Source: Sphingobium sp. EP60837 (GTDB lineage Bacteria > Pseudomonadota > Alphaproteobacteria > Sphingomonadales > Sphingomonadaceae). From it: a DNA stretch of 64,000 nucleotides. Both the position numbers and the translations under genes were made by a program. A model generated the notes under the pieces. That model did not search any database. It was not told the DNA's origin and saw nothing but the letters and a program-made list of their open reading frames with translations. Positions 1-8,908 of this stretch are shown piece by piece (the stretch's first letter is position 1; each line of letters begins with the position of its first letter). The stretch lies in NCBI RefSeq assembly GCF_001658005.1, contig NZ_CP015987.1, forward strand, positions 612,001 to 676,000, written 5' to 3'.

Positions 1-1
1 A

Positions 2-645
2 GCCACCCTACCGCAACCATGCCCCACCATCCTGACCATTCCCGGCCTGCTGAACAGCGGGCCCGGGCATTGGCAGACGATTTGGGAAACCGAACTGCCC
101 AACTGCCGCCGCGTCGAATTGGGCAGTTGGAACCGGCCGCATCGCAATAGCTGGGTCAGCAACCTCAATGAAGCGATCGCGCGGTGAAGGGGCCGGTGAT
201 CCTGGCGGCGCACAGCCTGGGGTCCCATGCGGTCGCCTGGTGGGCGGCGCTGGAATGCCGGGAATGGAGCCACAAGATAGCGGGGTCGCTGCTGGTCGCA
301 CCGCCCGAGGTCGATGTGGGCGGCATCGATTCCCGATTGCTGAGCTTTGCGCCCTCGCCCAAGGCGCTGCTCCCTTTCCCATCGATCGTCGTGGCGAGCC
401 GCGATGATCCCTATATCCGGTTCGAGCGGGCGCGGCAGTTGGCGCGGTTCTGGGGCAGCCGCTTCGCTGATCCGGGACAGGCGGGCCACATCAACGCGGA
501 CTCCGGCCTTGGCGAATGGCAGTTCGGGCAATTTCTCCTGACCCGCCTCAGCGGCGCGGGCGCTGCGGAGGATCAGCCAAGCCCTTGGGGCGCTGGATCG
601 CAAGGGGAGAGCAGATTGGAACCCAAGGCCCAGTTCAACGCTTGA
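2..645 (+). pseudogene. frameshifted alpha/beta hydrolase (RBBP9/YdeN family)
   Basis: Two adjacent reading frames together encode an RBBP9/YdeN-type serine hydrolase. The first frame runs from the window edge to a TGA at 185-187 and has the family's N-terminal pattern (TIPGLLNSGPGHWQ, then VELGSWNRPHRNSW). The second starts around 184 and holds the nucleophile elbow AAHSLGS, the acid region SRDDPY and the histidine motif GQAGHIN, so all three triad positions are visible. One extra G near 184 would fuse the frames as A-R-V-K-G-P-V-I-L, so a one-base deletion or a sequencing error is the simplest explanation. The 5' end may lie before the window. The last roughly 40 residues run past the usual family end. 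Confidence 0.7.
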
Positions 646-678
646 AGGCGGCAAGATACATGTATATCACCATCCACC

Positions 679-2043
679 ATGATGAAAACATATGTATCGT
701 TAAGTCGGTTTGCGCTGGGTTGTATAGCCCTGTGCTGGAACGGAACCGGTTGGGCGGCCGCTGAAGGGGCAGGGTCGGCTTTCCGGTTGAGCGGCACTGT
801 TCGCCTGCGTCATGAAATCATCTACGGGCAAGCGCGTGCAGGTTTCGATGCTGAAGATTCGCTGACGAATATTCGGACGCAGCTGCTGGCGGAATATCAG
901 GCTGACGGATGGAGGCTAGGCGCGGAACTGTTTGACAGCCGTGCTTGGGGTGCTGACCCCGGAACGCCGATCTCGACCAATGAGGTCAATACGCTGGAGC
1001 TGGTGCAGGCTTATGCGGCGCGGGATTGGAAGGATCCGTTCGGCAGGGGAAGCAGCCTGGGCGTGACGCTGGGCCGGATGACGCTGAACCTGGGATCGCG
1101 GCGGCTGGTGGCGGCAGATGATTATCGCAACACGACCAATGGCTATACCGGCATCCGCACCGATCTGGCGGCGGCGAAGGGGTGGAAGGCGACCTTTATC
1201 TATACGCTGCCGCAAATGCGTCGGCCCGATGACGCGGAGGGCGTGCGGGATCATAAGGTGCGGCTCGACAAGGAGAGCTTTGACCTGGTGCTGTGGGGCG
1301 GGCTGGTCAGCAAGGCCAAGGCGCTCGGTCCGGTAATGGCGGAGGTCAGCTATTTCCACCTGGGTGAGCGTGACGCGCCGGGACGGCCGACGCGCGATCG
1401 GTCGTTGAATACGTTTGGCGGGCGGATCATGACCGATCCCGCGCCCGGGCGGTTAGACTATGAGGTAGAGGCTTTCTACCAATGGGGTGGCATCAATGCG
1501 TCGCTCGCGCTTACCGCCGTCCGGCAGGATGTCAGCGCCAGCTTCGTCCATGCCGATGTCGGCTACAGTCTAGCTGACAAGTGGAAAACACGCTTCTCGG
1601 TGGAGTTCGACCGGGCAAGCGGCGACAGGTCAGGCGGCAGCTATGGCCGGTTCGACACGCTGCTCGGCATGCGCCGTGCGGACTTCGCGCCCGCGGGCCT
1701 CTATAATGCCATCACCCGCGCCAACATCGTGACGCCGGGCGTGCGTGTGGAAGCGACCCCGGACAAGCGGCTGGACTGGTTCCTGTCCTACCGCGCCATG
1801 TGGCTGGACTCCGCGACCGACGGTTTCGCGACGACGGGCGTGCGCGACGCGAGCGGTCGGTCAGGGAGATTCGCCGGACATCAGGTTGAAGGGCGCATAC
1901 GCTATTGGCTGATCCCATCGCGGCTGCGGTTTGAATATGACGGGCTGCTGCTGGCAAAGGGCCGGTTCCTGCGTGACGCGCCCAATGCGCCGCCGAAGGA
2001 CTGGACGGTGTATAATTCATTCAACCTTACAGCGAGCTTCTAG
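679..2043 (+). CDS. alginate-export-family outer-membrane beta-barrel protein
   Basis: A 454-residue outer-membrane protein. Residues 1-27 form a signal peptide ending in an A-A-A run after GWA. The rest alternates amphipathic strands with Gly/Asp turns, including HEIIYGQARAGFD and LGRMTLNLGSRRLVAADDYRNT, and ends in a C-terminal Phe as expected for BAM-inserted barrels. The pattern matches the alginate export (AlgE-like) family, whose sphingomonad members act as porins for bulky organic substrates; the substrate here cannot be read from sequence. The start is one of two adjacent ATGs. Its last codons overlap the end of the convergent DUF3489-like gene. Confidence 0.8.
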   Translation: MMKTYVSLSRFALGCIALCWNGTGWAAAEGAGSAFRLSGTVRLRHEIIYGQARAGFDAEDSLTNIRTQLLAEYQADGWRLGAELFDSRAWGADPGTPISTNEVNTLELVQAYAARDWKDPFGRGSSLGVTLGRMTLNLGSRRLVAADDYRNTTNGYTGIRTDLAAAKGWKATFIYTLPQMRRPDDAEGVRDHKVRLDKESFDLVLWGGLVSKAKALGPVMAEVSYFHLGERDAPGRPTRDRSLNTFGGRIMTDPAPGRLDYEVEAFYQWGGINASLALTAVRQDVSASFVHADVGYSLADKWKTRFSVEFDRASGDRSGGSYGRFDTLLGMRRADFAPAGLYNAITRANIVTPGVRVEATPDKRLDWFLSYRAMWLDSATDGFATTGVRDASGRSGRFAGHQVEGRIRYWLIPSRLRFEYDGLLLAKGRFLRDAPNAPPKDWTVYNSFNLTASF

Positions 2044-2332
2044 ACGGTTCGGCTAGGTCCGTCGCGGGTGATTCGGGCTCCTCCGGCTCGATGCCGATCG
2101 CAACGCGGCCTGCATCGGTGATCACCACGCCGATCGCGTGGCCACCCTCGGTCCGCCAAGCGTCTGCGTAAGCGGGCAGTTCCACCTCTGCGGCAAGGCC
2201 GCGGCGTATAAGCGCCTGGACAGCCTTGCGGATGCGGGCAGGGGCCTCGCCTACCGCGGCAGGCGGCGGCAGCAGGCTGCCATTGTCGCGCGGCGCGGCG
2301 GTGGCCAGCAGGACCAGTTGAATGTCGCTCAA
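2027..2332 (-). CDS. DUF3489-family protein, short form
   Basis: Encodes about 101 residues. The opening LSDIQLVLLATAA, the 'GSLLPPP' motif, the repeat-like 'IRKAVQALIRRGLAAEV' and 'VVITDAGRVAIGIE' match the N-terminal half of DUF3489 proteins, a winged-helix-like family of unknown role common in sphingomonads and rhizobia. The C-terminal DUF3489 domain itself is absent: the protein stops shortly after the DAGR motif, so it is a short or 3'-truncated form. I chose the TTG at 2332 because AAGGAG lies nine bases upstream and the protein then begins at the family's usual start; an ATG at 2362 is the alternative. The 3' end overlaps the convergent porin gene by 17 bases. Confidence 0.6.
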   Translation of the reverse strand: MSDIQLVLLATAAPRDNGSLLPPPAAVGEAPARIRKAVQALIRRGLAAEVELPAYADAWRTEGGHAIGVVITDAGRVAIGIEPEEPESPATDLAEPSRSSL

Positions 2333-2608
2333 CCGAACGGACTCCTTCAAGGGTGCAGGCATGAGCGCCGCTCCCACCACCCAAAGCCCCGTGGATTGTC
2401 ATCCTCCGAGGGCAGCGGCACTCAATTCGGCCGCTCGTCACGACATCAGCGTTCGCTCTGTTGGGCCACCAAGTCGAGTAGAATGTGCAAGGATAAGGAG
2501 ACTTTGGGAGGTGCATCGGCGGGAGGACGCCTCGTTAGCGGAGCGAACGCTAATCCGTCCTTTGTCACTGATCGTCTGTAGATCGATAAGCGACAGGCGC
2601 GCTTTAAG

Positions 2609-2900
2609 ATGGGGGTGGATATCCAGCAGCGCCTTGGTCTTACTATACGCCGCCTCCGCGAGGCCAAGGGTTGGAGTCGGGAGGATGATGCCGATCGGGC
2701 CGGCATCCACCGCACCGTTTACGGTGCCGCTCTTCGACGCTTACATGCGACGAATAATGCTGGAAAATCTCCTGCAAAATCGAGGGCGCCCAAAGACTGG
2801 GACCGCGTTACCGATCTGTTTTTTGGTAAATGCTGGAATTTCCGCCACCGCAAACATGGCGCGACGCGCGAGCCGTCTTGGAGTAGCATCATATAAGCCG
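2609..2900 (+). pseudogene. decayed XRE-family HTH regulator
   Basis: The first 36 codons from 2609 read as the start of a small XRE (Cro/CI) regulator: LGLTIRRLREAKGWSRED followed by 'DRAGIHRT'. After that the frame loses similarity. The missing second half (RRIMLENLLQ, as expected for helices 4-5) appears in the +1 frame near 2746-2790. At least one indel separates the halves, and the downstream residues of either frame do not resemble the family. I read this as a degraded HTH gene. It sits directly upstream of the acyl-CoA synthetase and probably no longer regulates it. Confidence 0.5.
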
Positions 2901-2968
2901 CGTCATGCAGTCGTTTGGCGCGCCGGCACGCCTTCAAGAAAAGGCGGCATGGAGAGGAGGGCGTTATT

Positions 2969-4594
2969 TTGCGTAGCCTGATGCAGGACTGGCCCCTTAC
3001 CGTCGATAAGATACTGGATCACGCCAAGGTCTGGCATGGTGACCGCGAAATTGTCAGCCGCTCGGTCGAAGGGCCGATCGTTCGGACAAGCTATGCGCAG
3101 GTGCATGAACGGGCCAAGCGGGTGTCCAACGCCCTCAAGGCGTTGGGGATCGTGCCGGGAGATCGTGTTGCGACACTGGCATGGAACACGGCCCGCCACC
3201 TGGAAGTCTGGTATGGTATCATGGGCATTGGGGCGGTGTGCCATACGCTCAATCCCCGTCTGTTTGCTGAGCAGCTTTGCTACATCATCAACCATGCCGA
3301 AGATCGCGTCATCCTGACGGATCTGACCTTCCTGCCCATGTTGGCGGAACATCGATTCAAGATGCCCACGGTCGAAGCCATCATCGTCATGACCGATCGC
3401 GAGCACATGCAGAACAGCCCTTGGCAGGATGCCCACTGCTACGAGGATCTGGTCGCGCAGAGTTCCCCGGACTGTGCATGGGGCGGGTTTGATGAGAACA
3501 GCCCGGCGGGACTGTGCTACACGTCGGGCACGACCGGGCAGCCAAAGGGCGTGCTCTATTCCCATCGTTCGAATTTCCTGCGTACGCTGGCCACATTGTC
3601 GGTCGAGATGCTCGGCATTTCAGCGGCTGATACCATCATGCCGGTTGTACCAATGTTTCATGCCAATGCCTGGGGGCTGGCCTTTTCCGGTCCGGCGGTC
3701 GGCGCCAAACTGGTCCTGCCCGGACCAAAGCTGGACGGAGCGTCGATCCATGAGCTGTTGGAGGCGGAGGGAGTTACCTTCACGGCGGCGGTCCCGACCG
3801 TGTGGCAGATGCTGTTGACGCATTTGCGGGAAACGAATGGCAGGCTGACGACGCTCAAGCGCGTCAAGATCGGCGGCTCGGCGCTGCCCGAGGCAATCGC
3901 GCGTGCGTTCCGGGATGATTATGGTGTGGAAGTGAGCCAGCTTTGGGGGATGACGGAAACCTCGCCCGTGGGCACCATTGGTGAACTGGTGCCGGAGGTG
4001 GCAGCCATGGCAGAGGAAGCGCAGCTGGGCTATCGACTGAAGCAGGGACGCGCGCCGGTGACGCTGGAGATGCGGTTGACCGATGACGCGGGCAATGTCC
4101 TGCCGCATGATGGCGTTACCTGCGGCCATCTTCAGGTAAAGGGCCCCTATGTCGTCGGCGAATATTTCAAGGGCGATGGCGGCGTCATATTGGATGGCGA
4201 CGGATTTTTCGATACGGGCGATGTCGCCACCATCGATGGCTTTGGCTTCATGCAAATTACGGACCGAGCCAAGGATATCATCAAGTCGGGCGGCGAATGG
4301 ATTTCGTCGATCGCAATCGAGAATATCGCGATGGGACACCCGAAAACCGCCAACGCTGCCGTCATCGGCGTGCCCCATCCCAAATGGGATGAACGGCCCT
4401 TGCTGCTGATCAAGCTATGCCGTGGCCAAACCGCTGACAAGCAGGAGTTTCTCGCCTTTCTGGACGGCAAGATCGCCAAATGGTGGATGCCTGACGATGT
4501 GCAGTTCGTCGACGATATCCCGCTGGGCGCCACGGGTAAGATCGACAAGAAACGGCTCCGCGATCAGTTTACGGGCTATGCTCTGCCTTCATAG
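2969..4594 (+). CDS. acyl-CoA synthetase (fatty-acid/aryl-CoA ligase)
   Basis: A 541-residue member of the ANL superfamily that would activate a carboxylate to its CoA thioester through an acyl-adenylate. The P-loop-like core [11 protein letters not shown], the 'WGMTETSP' motif, '[13 protein letters not shown]' and the hinge region '[15 protein letters not shown]' are intact, as is the C-terminal lysine context '[11 protein letters not shown]'. The length is normal. The TTG at 2969 follows GGAGG with a nine-base spacer and gives an [10 protein letters not shown] start; ATG at 2981 is the alternative. The family includes medium/long-chain fatty acid and steroid side-chain ligases. The substrate is not readable, but the catabolic genes further along suggest a lipid-like acid. 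Confidence 0.88.
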   Translation: MRSLMQDWPLTVDKILDHAKVWHGDREIVSRSVEGPIVRTSYAQVHERAKRVSNALKALGIVPGDRVATLAWNTARHLEVWYGIMGIGAVCHTLNPRLFAEQLCYIINHAEDRVILTDLTFLPMLAEHRFKMPTVEAIIVMTDREHMQNSPWQDAHCYEDLVAQSSPDCAWGGFDENSPAGLCYTSGTTGQPKGVLYSHRSNFLRTLATLSVEMLGISAADTIMPVVPMFHANAWGLAFSGPAVGAKLVLPGPKLDGASIHELLEAEGVTFTAAVPTVWQMLLTHLRETNGRLTTLKRVKIGGSALPEAIARAFRDDYGVEVSQLWGMTETSPVGTIGELVPEVAAMAEEAQLGYRLKQGRAPVTLEMRLTDDAGNVLPHDGVTCGHLQVKGPYVVGEYFKGDGGVILDGDGFFDTGDVATIDGFGFMQITDRAKDIIKSGGEWISSIAIENIAMGHPKTANAAVIGVPHPKWDERPLLLIKLCRGQTADKQEFLAFLDGKIAKWWMPDDVQFVDDIPLGATGKIDKKRLRDQFTGYALPS

Positions 4595-4647
4595 CGCGAT
4601 CTGCGCGATGATCTGGCATCGACATAGGCCGGTCGACGCTCTTACGC

Positions 4648-4953
4648 TCAGGCACACTCGCCATCCTGAGCACGACAGTCCTTAGAGCCCGAAAAATGCA
4701 CACCCCTCGAAGCGGGGGAAGCATCTATCTGGCTGAGAAGCATTGCATACATCTCCACAAAGCGCTCATGGACATCTCTAATGTTGCGGTCGCTTGCCGC
4801 GTCAGCCAGTTGCCGGTTCTGTAACAATCTTGCCGCATAATATTCTGCGCGGGGACGAGTCAGGTGCACAAATCCTCCGGGGATGGGCGAGCCGGCATTC
4901 TCTCCGCAAAGGCACCGGCTTCTAGCTTGCCTTTGAAAAGTAGCCTCGTCCAA
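4648..4953 (-). CDS. hypothetical small sphingomonad protein
   Basis: A 101-residue protein of unknown function. The C-terminal half, RPRAEYYAARLLQNRQLADA followed by 'SDRNIRDVHERFVEMYAML', is a plausible two-helix segment that I associate with small sphingomonad proteins. The N-terminal half is rich in Cys, Gly and Pro and less convincing, so the true start may be internal. It converges on the acyl-CoA synthetase with a 53-base gap. No function can be proposed. Confidence 0.45.
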   Translation of the reverse strand: MDEATFQRQARSRCLCGENAGSPIPGGFVHLTRPRAEYYAARLLQNRQLADAASDRNIRDVHERFVEMYAMLLSQIDASPASRGVHFSGSKDCRAQDGECA

Positions 4954-5162
4954 ATGCTGGGGGCGTGAATGAAGCGAGGCCCGCAGATTACGCAGAAGGG
5001 GCGATCAAGTTCCGCCATGCTCCCGCGTGAGAGCCTTCAACGTCGCCTCAGCAAATTGCCACATTCCGGCGCCATATCCTCGATCAGCTGCTCGCGATCA
5101 TGGCGCTAAAGAGGCGACAGCGTGTCATCGATTGCCCACATACGAATATGGTGCTTCCATCA

Positions 5163-5185
5163 GGGGTCGGTCTCTCACCGACCCC
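5163..5185. terminator. perfect hairpin at the end of a small minus-strand gene
   Basis: GGGGTCGGT (5163-5171) and ACCGACCCC (5177-5185) form a perfect 9-bp stem around a five-base loop. It spans the stop codon of the 58-residue minus-strand gene. No run of T follows on either strand, so a Rho-independent terminator is possible but not certain; an mRNA 3'-end stabiliser is the alternative. Confidence 0.45.
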
Positions 5186-5351
5186 ACTTAATCTTCATCC
5201 GCGACAACCGATCGGCGAGGCTATGATGCCCCTCCTCCAGCAGTTCGTTTATGACGTCCTGCACCTCTTGAGGGTGGAAGGGTTGCCCCTTCTCGATCTG
5301 CTCCACCATGACATTGAAGGCGCGGATGGCGGAGTCTGTTTCGGAGATCAC
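5175..5351 (-). CDS. small hypothetical protein (58 aa)
   Basis: Starts at a GTG and encodes a charged, helical protein: VISETDSAIRAFNVMVEQ, then 'IEKGQPFHPQEVQDVINEL', ending in 'RMKIKWGR'. The even amphipathic pattern supports a real gene. The GTG overlaps, as GTGA, the TGA of an upstream frame whose last codons read HSEGFLRPWEITVYVEED and then end in 'GDDEA'. That upstream frame has no start codon before a TAA near 5460, so the partner gene is probably frameshifted. The function of both is unknown. Confidence 0.5.
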   Translation of the reverse strand: MISETDSAIRAFNVMVEQIEKGQPFHPQEVQDVINELLEEGHHSLADRLSRMKIKWGR

Positions 5352-5535
5352 GCTTCATCATCCCCCTGATCGGCGTCCTCCTCAACATAAACGGTGATCT
5401 CCCACGGGCGTAGAAAGCCCTCGGAATGTCGCTGCGATATGTCACGAGTTGCGGTAAATTATGCCCAATCCCCGGCAACATGTTTTCGCGTTGGGAAACC
5501 CCTTCCTTGCTCCCGCGCAAGACGATGTAAACCGT

Positions 5536-5706
5536 TCAGGGACCTTCATCGCTTTCCCGGCGCTTCGCCATTGCCAGCGCCCCGATCATGAACGGCCCGT
5601 CATCGCGCCGCCCTTCCCTGATCTGCTCATAGAAAGGCGCATCGCCTATCCCGCGCGCCTCCAGTTCAGCGGCGACGGTTTCCCGGACTTTTTCAAGCTT
5701 CAGCAT
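5536..5706 (-). CDS. small hypothetical protein (56 aa)
   Basis: Begins MLKLEKVRETVAAELEARGI and ends in 'AKRRESDEGP'. It is a short, charged, helical protein with 'YEQIREGRRDDGPFMIGALA' in the middle. Its start overlaps the end of the upstream 118-residue gene by 14 bases, so the two are probably translated as one unit. No family was recognised. Confidence 0.5.
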   Translation of the reverse strand: MLKLEKVRETVAAELEARGIGDAPFYEQIREGRRDDGPFMIGALAMAKRRESDEGP

Positions 5707-6049
5707 CTGCAAACGCGGGAAAAACATTGAAGTCTTCGGGGGTGAGCGGCCGGGTTGCCAGTGCTGCCCACACATCAAGCGCGGACTCCTTCAGATCGAC
5801 GCCGCAATCCTGTGCTTCGACCCAGATCTCGTACCGGGCGCGCAGCGCGGCAGTCACTGTCTCGGGATCATGCCCAGCGAAGCCGCGGACGAAAAGGCGC
5901 AGGTCCTCAGGGTGCTTCCGCTCCCGCATTATAGCGACGAAGCCTGTGTGCATCTGGTCGGCGTTGCTGAACTTCACTGTGTTGAGATGATCGCAGTAGC
6001 CCTGCCAGACAGCACAGGATGCATCCCATTCGGGGCGCTCAATGGACAT
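5693..6049 (-). CDS. hypothetical protein (118 aa)
   Basis: Starts MSIERPEWDASCAVWQGYCD, with AAGGAG six bases before the ATG; this decided the start over an in-frame GTG much further upstream. It is an acidic, helix-rich protein with 'GFVAIMRERKHPEDLRLFV' and 'AALRARYEIWVEAQDCG'. No known domain was recognised. It is the first gene of a two-gene unit with the overlapping 56-residue gene. Confidence 0.6.
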   Translation of the reverse strand: MSIERPEWDASCAVWQGYCDHLNTVKFSNADQMHTGFVAIMRERKHPEDLRLFVRGFAGHDPETVTAALRARYEIWVEAQDCGVDLKESALDVWAALATRPLTPEDFNVFPAFADAEA

Positions 6050-6099
6050 GACCGACTCCTTCCGATTCGTGAAGCCACTATAGAACAGAAAGAGAACAT

Positions 6100-6427
6100 A
6101 TGGGAGTCGGTTACTGGACGCTGTACGGGGAACTGGAACGCAATGCCGAACGGCGCGCTTTGCGGGTGGAGGCTTCCCATCCCAAAGTTCAACATCAACA
6201 TCCGAACGCAGTCCCGTATTTCCGATACGGTCCCGGTCCACAGTGATGATCACACAGCGCTTCGGATCGAGCTTGCTCGGTTTGTAGGTGAGCTTCTAAA
6301 GGACCACGCAGACCTCATCTGGGTGGATGAGGACTGGCAAATAGACGTCTCGGACGAGACTGGGCTAATTCTCTACGTGCTAAACATCACCGCGATGAAA
6401 ACGGCGGCAACAGCAAGCATCCCCTAA
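6100..6427 (+). pseudogene. DUF6894-like small protein in two frames
   Basis: The second frame, from about 6244 to the TAA at 6425-6427, reads ALRIELARFVGELLKDHADL and then 'IWVDEDWQIDVSDETGLILY'. This matches the Ar-x-eA-x-rfaGE...w.v.v.DE.g..L pattern of DUF6894 proteins. The expected N-terminal 'PRYFF' motif appears only as 'VPYFRYG' at the end of the preceding frame, which runs from an ATG at 6100 to the TGA at 6244-6246 (48 codons). A short deletion or frameshift would reconcile them. Alternatively the 6100-6246 frame is an independent short gene; it has AGAGA upstream. Confidence 0.4.
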
Positions 6428-6865
6428 TCCTAACTGCAGGCACAGGAAAAGCCGCTTGCGATACCTGCCCGCCGGCGTCGGTGGCAGCCTGCGTTCGCCC
6501 CTTTTCCGCCCATGACCTGCTGTTCCGGTTCGCGGTGGTAAGCTGCCACGTCCCAGGCGCCCAACTTCCGACATTCAATCGGGCAAGAGAAATGCCGATG
6601 GCACGCATAACGCCGTGCCTATCACTCCCGATGCCGCAAGGCGTAGGCCATCAAACATCAACCAAGCTGCCGATTCGAGTGGGCGGTTTCGATTTGAAGC
6701 GCGACATCCATGGCTTCGTCATAGGTCCGACCTACAGCGAATTGCGTCACCTTGCCGCCACGCCTTGCTCAATAGCGGACCATCGCCTATCCACCCAAGT
6801 GGGACATCCGGACACTCAATGAGCACCCGCTTGACTCCCCCTGTTGTGCATCTCACCTTTCCTGC
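6428..6865. other. intergenic, no firm gene
   Basis: No convincing gene is seen in 438 bases. The best candidate is a 30-codon minus-strand frame at 6658-6750, starting at a GTG and reading VTQFAVGRTYDEAMDVALQI before ending 'RQLG'. Its composition is protein-like, but no clear Shine-Dalgarno sequence precedes it, and an in-frame TGA lies just upstream. It may be the tail of a lost gene. Confidence 0.3.
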
Positions 6866-7522
6866 ATGTGCAACCGAGCTGAACGCGGCGACACGCAGAA
6901 GGTGCTGAACCTGTTCGGTGCTAGGAAAGGCGCGCGTTTCAACGAGGGACCGCTTCAGACCCATCCAGCCCAGCCCGGCACAGTTATTCGCCTCCAGGAT
7001 GGTGAGCGGGTGCTGGAGCAGATGACCTGGGGCTTTCCTGTTGCACTCCCCAGCAAGCGAGACCCGACGAAGAAGAACAAGCCGAAGCCCGTGAACAATG
7101 CCCGGTTCGACAAGCTGGGCACCTTTTGGAAGCGCTGGACGGTCAACCCGAAGAATCGCTGCCTGATCCCGACCGCGCGGTTTGCCGAAGCGATCGGCGA
7201 GCCGCGCCGCATGACCGAGGCATGGATCTCAGTGAAGGATCAGCCAATCTTTGCCTGGGCGGGGCTGTGGTCGAACAGTGATGAATGGGGCTCAGTTTAT
7301 ACCGGCGTCATGACGGAAGCCTGCATCGAACTGATGGATGTTCATGATCGCTCGCCGGTCATTATCGACCCGGAGCATTGGGACACATGGCTGCATGCGC
7401 CCCTCGAAGAACTATATCAGTTCCACCAGCCATACCCGGGTGAACGCCTGCTTGTTGAGCGCACCGACAATCTATGGTTCCAGCGGCCGGGCAGCACGCC
7501 CGCCTCTCCTACATTCCTGTGA
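6866..7522 (+). CDS. SOS response-associated peptidase, SRAP/YedK/HMCES family
   Basis: A 218-residue SRAP protein, which forms a thiazolidine crosslink with abasic sites in single-stranded DNA and so shields them. The catalytic Cys2 follows the initiator Met (M-C-N). The active-site Asn lies in 'PVNNARFD' (residues 76-82), the Glu in 'ARFAEAIGEP' (about E108) and the His in 'MDVHDRSPVII' (H160). The length is normal for the family. 'MCNRAE' instead of 'MCGRY' marks the variant common in sphingomonads. It stands alone on the plus strand, upstream of the broken DUF3606 gene. Confidence 0.9.
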   Translation: MCNRAERGDTQKVLNLFGARKGARFNEGPLQTHPAQPGTVIRLQDGERVLEQMTWGFPVALPSKRDPTKKNKPKPVNNARFDKLGTFWKRWTVNPKNRCLIPTARFAEAIGEPRRMTEAWISVKDQPIFAWAGLWSNSDEWGSVYTGVMTEACIELMDVHDRSPVIIDPEHWDTWLHAPLEELYQFHQPYPGERLLVERTDNLWFQRPGSTPASPTFL

Positions 7523-7574
7523 ACGGGGAATGAGCGGGGTATTCGCGCGTTGTTCGCCCCAAAGGAGAGATTCC

Positions 7575-7757
7575 ATGAGCGACGACAAGACCAAGACCGG
7601 CCCCCGTGATGCCAATCGGGTTTCGATGGGCGAGGACTATGAGGTTTAATATTGGACCAAGCGGTTCAACGTGTCGCGCGACCAGTTGCAGGACGCTGTG
7701 CGGGAAGTGGGGAACGGCGTCGATCAGGTCGCGGAATATTTCCAGCGCAAGGGGTGA
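7575..7757 (+). pseudogene. DUF3606 protein with premature TAA
   Basis: The frame starts MSDDKTKTGPRDANRVSMGE, continues 'DYEV', meets TAA at 7647-7649 and then runs on in the same frame as YWTKRFNVSRDQLQDAVREV and 'GNGVDQVAEYFQRKG' to a TGA at 7755-7757. Both parts are clear DUF3606 sequence, so a single nonsense change (for example GAA to TAA) splits an otherwise intact gene. AAGGAG precedes the ATG by eight bases. DUF3606 proteins are about 60 residues long and of unknown function. Confidence 0.75.
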
Positions 7758-7770
7758 GAGCCAGCCAGCC

Positions 7771-7920
7771 TCAAAATTCCAGATCGCGCCGCTCCATTTC
7801 TTGGATGAGGGCCTGACTCTCCGGACTCAGATGCTCATGATCCTCGCAGGAACACCAGGCGCGGATGAGTTCGTCGTCTCGCATTTGAGCAAGTTCTAGA
7901 GTGTCGTGAGGATCATCCAT
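7771..7920 (-). CDS. small hypothetical protein (49 aa)
   Basis: Reads MDDPHDTLELAQMRDDELIR, then 'AWCSCEDHEHLSPESQALIQ' and ends 'EMERRDLEF'. It is an acidic two-helix protein with a Cys-x-Cys and His-rich centre that might bind metal. The ATG follows a weak AGGGG element. It converges on the broken DUF3606 gene. No family was recognised. Confidence 0.5.
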   Translation of the reverse strand: MDDPHDTLELAQMRDDELIRAWCSCEDHEHLSPESQALIQEMERRDLEF

Positions 7921-8009
7921 GCTCAGCCCCTTGCTTCACAGCCACTGATGAAGGCGGCTGACGCTACGGCAAGTGACGGTTAACGTCGTTCGGGTCGCTA
8001 AGTTCCTCG

Positions 8010-8210
8010 CTAGCACCCCGCCTGTCGTTCCGGGTTCATCACCTCAGCCACGGCGTCATAGCTTTCCTCCAGCTCCAGCTGCCGTCCGTCAGAGAACACG
8101 ACCAGCGTCCCGTTATCGGAGGGTTGGAAATAGTCGATTTGCGCCATGTTCACGGTAACGGGGTTGCCATCGACCAGGGTAAACTCCGCCACAGCGGGAG
8201 CTTCGGTCAT
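8010..8210 (-). CDS. small protein, FlbD-like fold suspected
   Basis: A 66-residue protein. The segment TLVDGNPVTVNMAQIDYF followed by 'TLVVFSDGRQLELEESYDAV' looks like short beta-rich proteins such as FlbD ('LNG..v.vN...I......T.i.l.dGr.l.V.ES'). FlbD itself binds flagellar promoters and regulator FlbE, but no flagellar gene is nearby, so only the fold resemblance is noted. The ATG overlaps the stop of an upstream 19-codon frame as ATGA. Confidence 0.5.
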   Translation of the reverse strand: MTEAPAVAEFTLVDGNPVTVNMAQIDYFQPSDNGTLVVFSDGRQLELEESYDAVAEVMNPERQAGC

Positions 8211-8266
8211 TGATAGCCCCCTTCCTGCTCGCGCTTCTCGGCTGCATCCTCCTGGGCATCCTCCAT
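8207..8266 (-). CDS. possible 19-residue leader/short gene
   Basis: ATG at 8266 reads MEDAQEDAAEKREQEGGYQ and ends in a TGA that overlaps the next ATG as ATGA. GAGGGA sits just upstream, and before that CCAGCC and GGCTGG form a small hairpin. The peptide is highly charged. It may be a coupling leader for the 66-residue gene or the remnant of a longer one. Confidence 0.3.
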   Translation of the reverse strand: MEDAQEDAAEKREQEGGYQ

Positions 8267-8380
8267 GTCCCTCTTCCCCCAGCCGTGAGGCTGGAGAGCT
8301 ACTCTGCTATGACGACAAGCTTCCACAAACTCGGTTAAATCCAAGTAATTTTCCGTAGTTCAGTAACAGCTCGCGCTACG

Positions 8381-8692
8381 CTAATGGCCCCTGCTTCGTT
8401 CCGGATGATCGCCCTTCGCCTCAGGCTGCTTTTTCCCGGTGTCGATCGTCGTCTTCAGACCACTATCTGCTCCGGTTTTTACGCCAGTGTCAGGTCTGTC
8501 CCCCTTGCCGCCGTCGCCGCCCCTGCTGCCACCCCCACCGCCGCCAGATGATGCAGCTATTGCTGTAGACGTTAGTGAGGTGGACAGCATGATCGTCATC
8601 GCAGGAGGCACTGTGACAGCAAAACGCCCGCAGTTTTGAAGAAAGCGCCGACGATCTTCACGCGCGCTCAAGCTAGTATCTTCCTCAGACAT
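8381..8692 (-). CDS. small exported protein with Gly-rich region
   Basis: About 103 residues. After a charged start (MSEEDTSLSAREDRRRFLQN) comes a hydrophobic segment 'FAVTVPPAMTIMLSTSLTSTAIA' that looks like a signal sequence with a near-twin-arginine lead (R-R-R-F-L). A Ser/Gly run follows, then a Lys/Asp/Gly-rich tail. An N-terminal 'RRxFL' plus this hydrophobic core is typical of short sphingomonad exported or membrane-anchored proteins of unknown role. An in-frame ATG 13 codons upstream is less likely as the start. Confidence 0.55.
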   Translation of the reverse strand: MSEEDTSLSAREDRRRFLQNCGRFAVTVPPAMTIMLSTSLTSTAIAASSGGGGGGSRGGDGGKGDRPDTGVKTGADSGLKTTIDTGKKQPEAKGDHPERSRGH

Positions 8693-8755
8693 TACGGACC
8701 CCCATCGATCATCAACACCCGGGCATAGCATCGGAAGGCAGCCTTCGTTCCTTGG

Positions 8756-8908
8756 TCAAGAGTCGTACATCCTTGGTATTATGAGCCTGCGCATATCCAC
8801 GGCCTGGCCGCGTTCCTGGCAGAGATAGAAATGCTCTGCCTCTTCCTTCGGATGCGGATGTTCCCATCGCAGCGCGTGCAACTCCTCGCGAGACATATCG
8901 CCGATCAT
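8756..8908 (-). CDS. small hypothetical protein (50 aa)
   Basis: Starts MIGDMSREELHALRWEHPHP and ends 'RRLIIPRMYDS'. The 'YLCQERGQAVDMR' segment suggests a folded domain, but no family was recognised. The ATG overlaps the ligase-fragment stop as ATGA, which fixes this start and suggests it was co-transcribed with the ligase. Confidence 0.45.
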   Translation of the reverse strand: MIGDMSREELHALRWEHPHPKEEAEHFYLCQERGQAVDMRRLIIPRMYDS

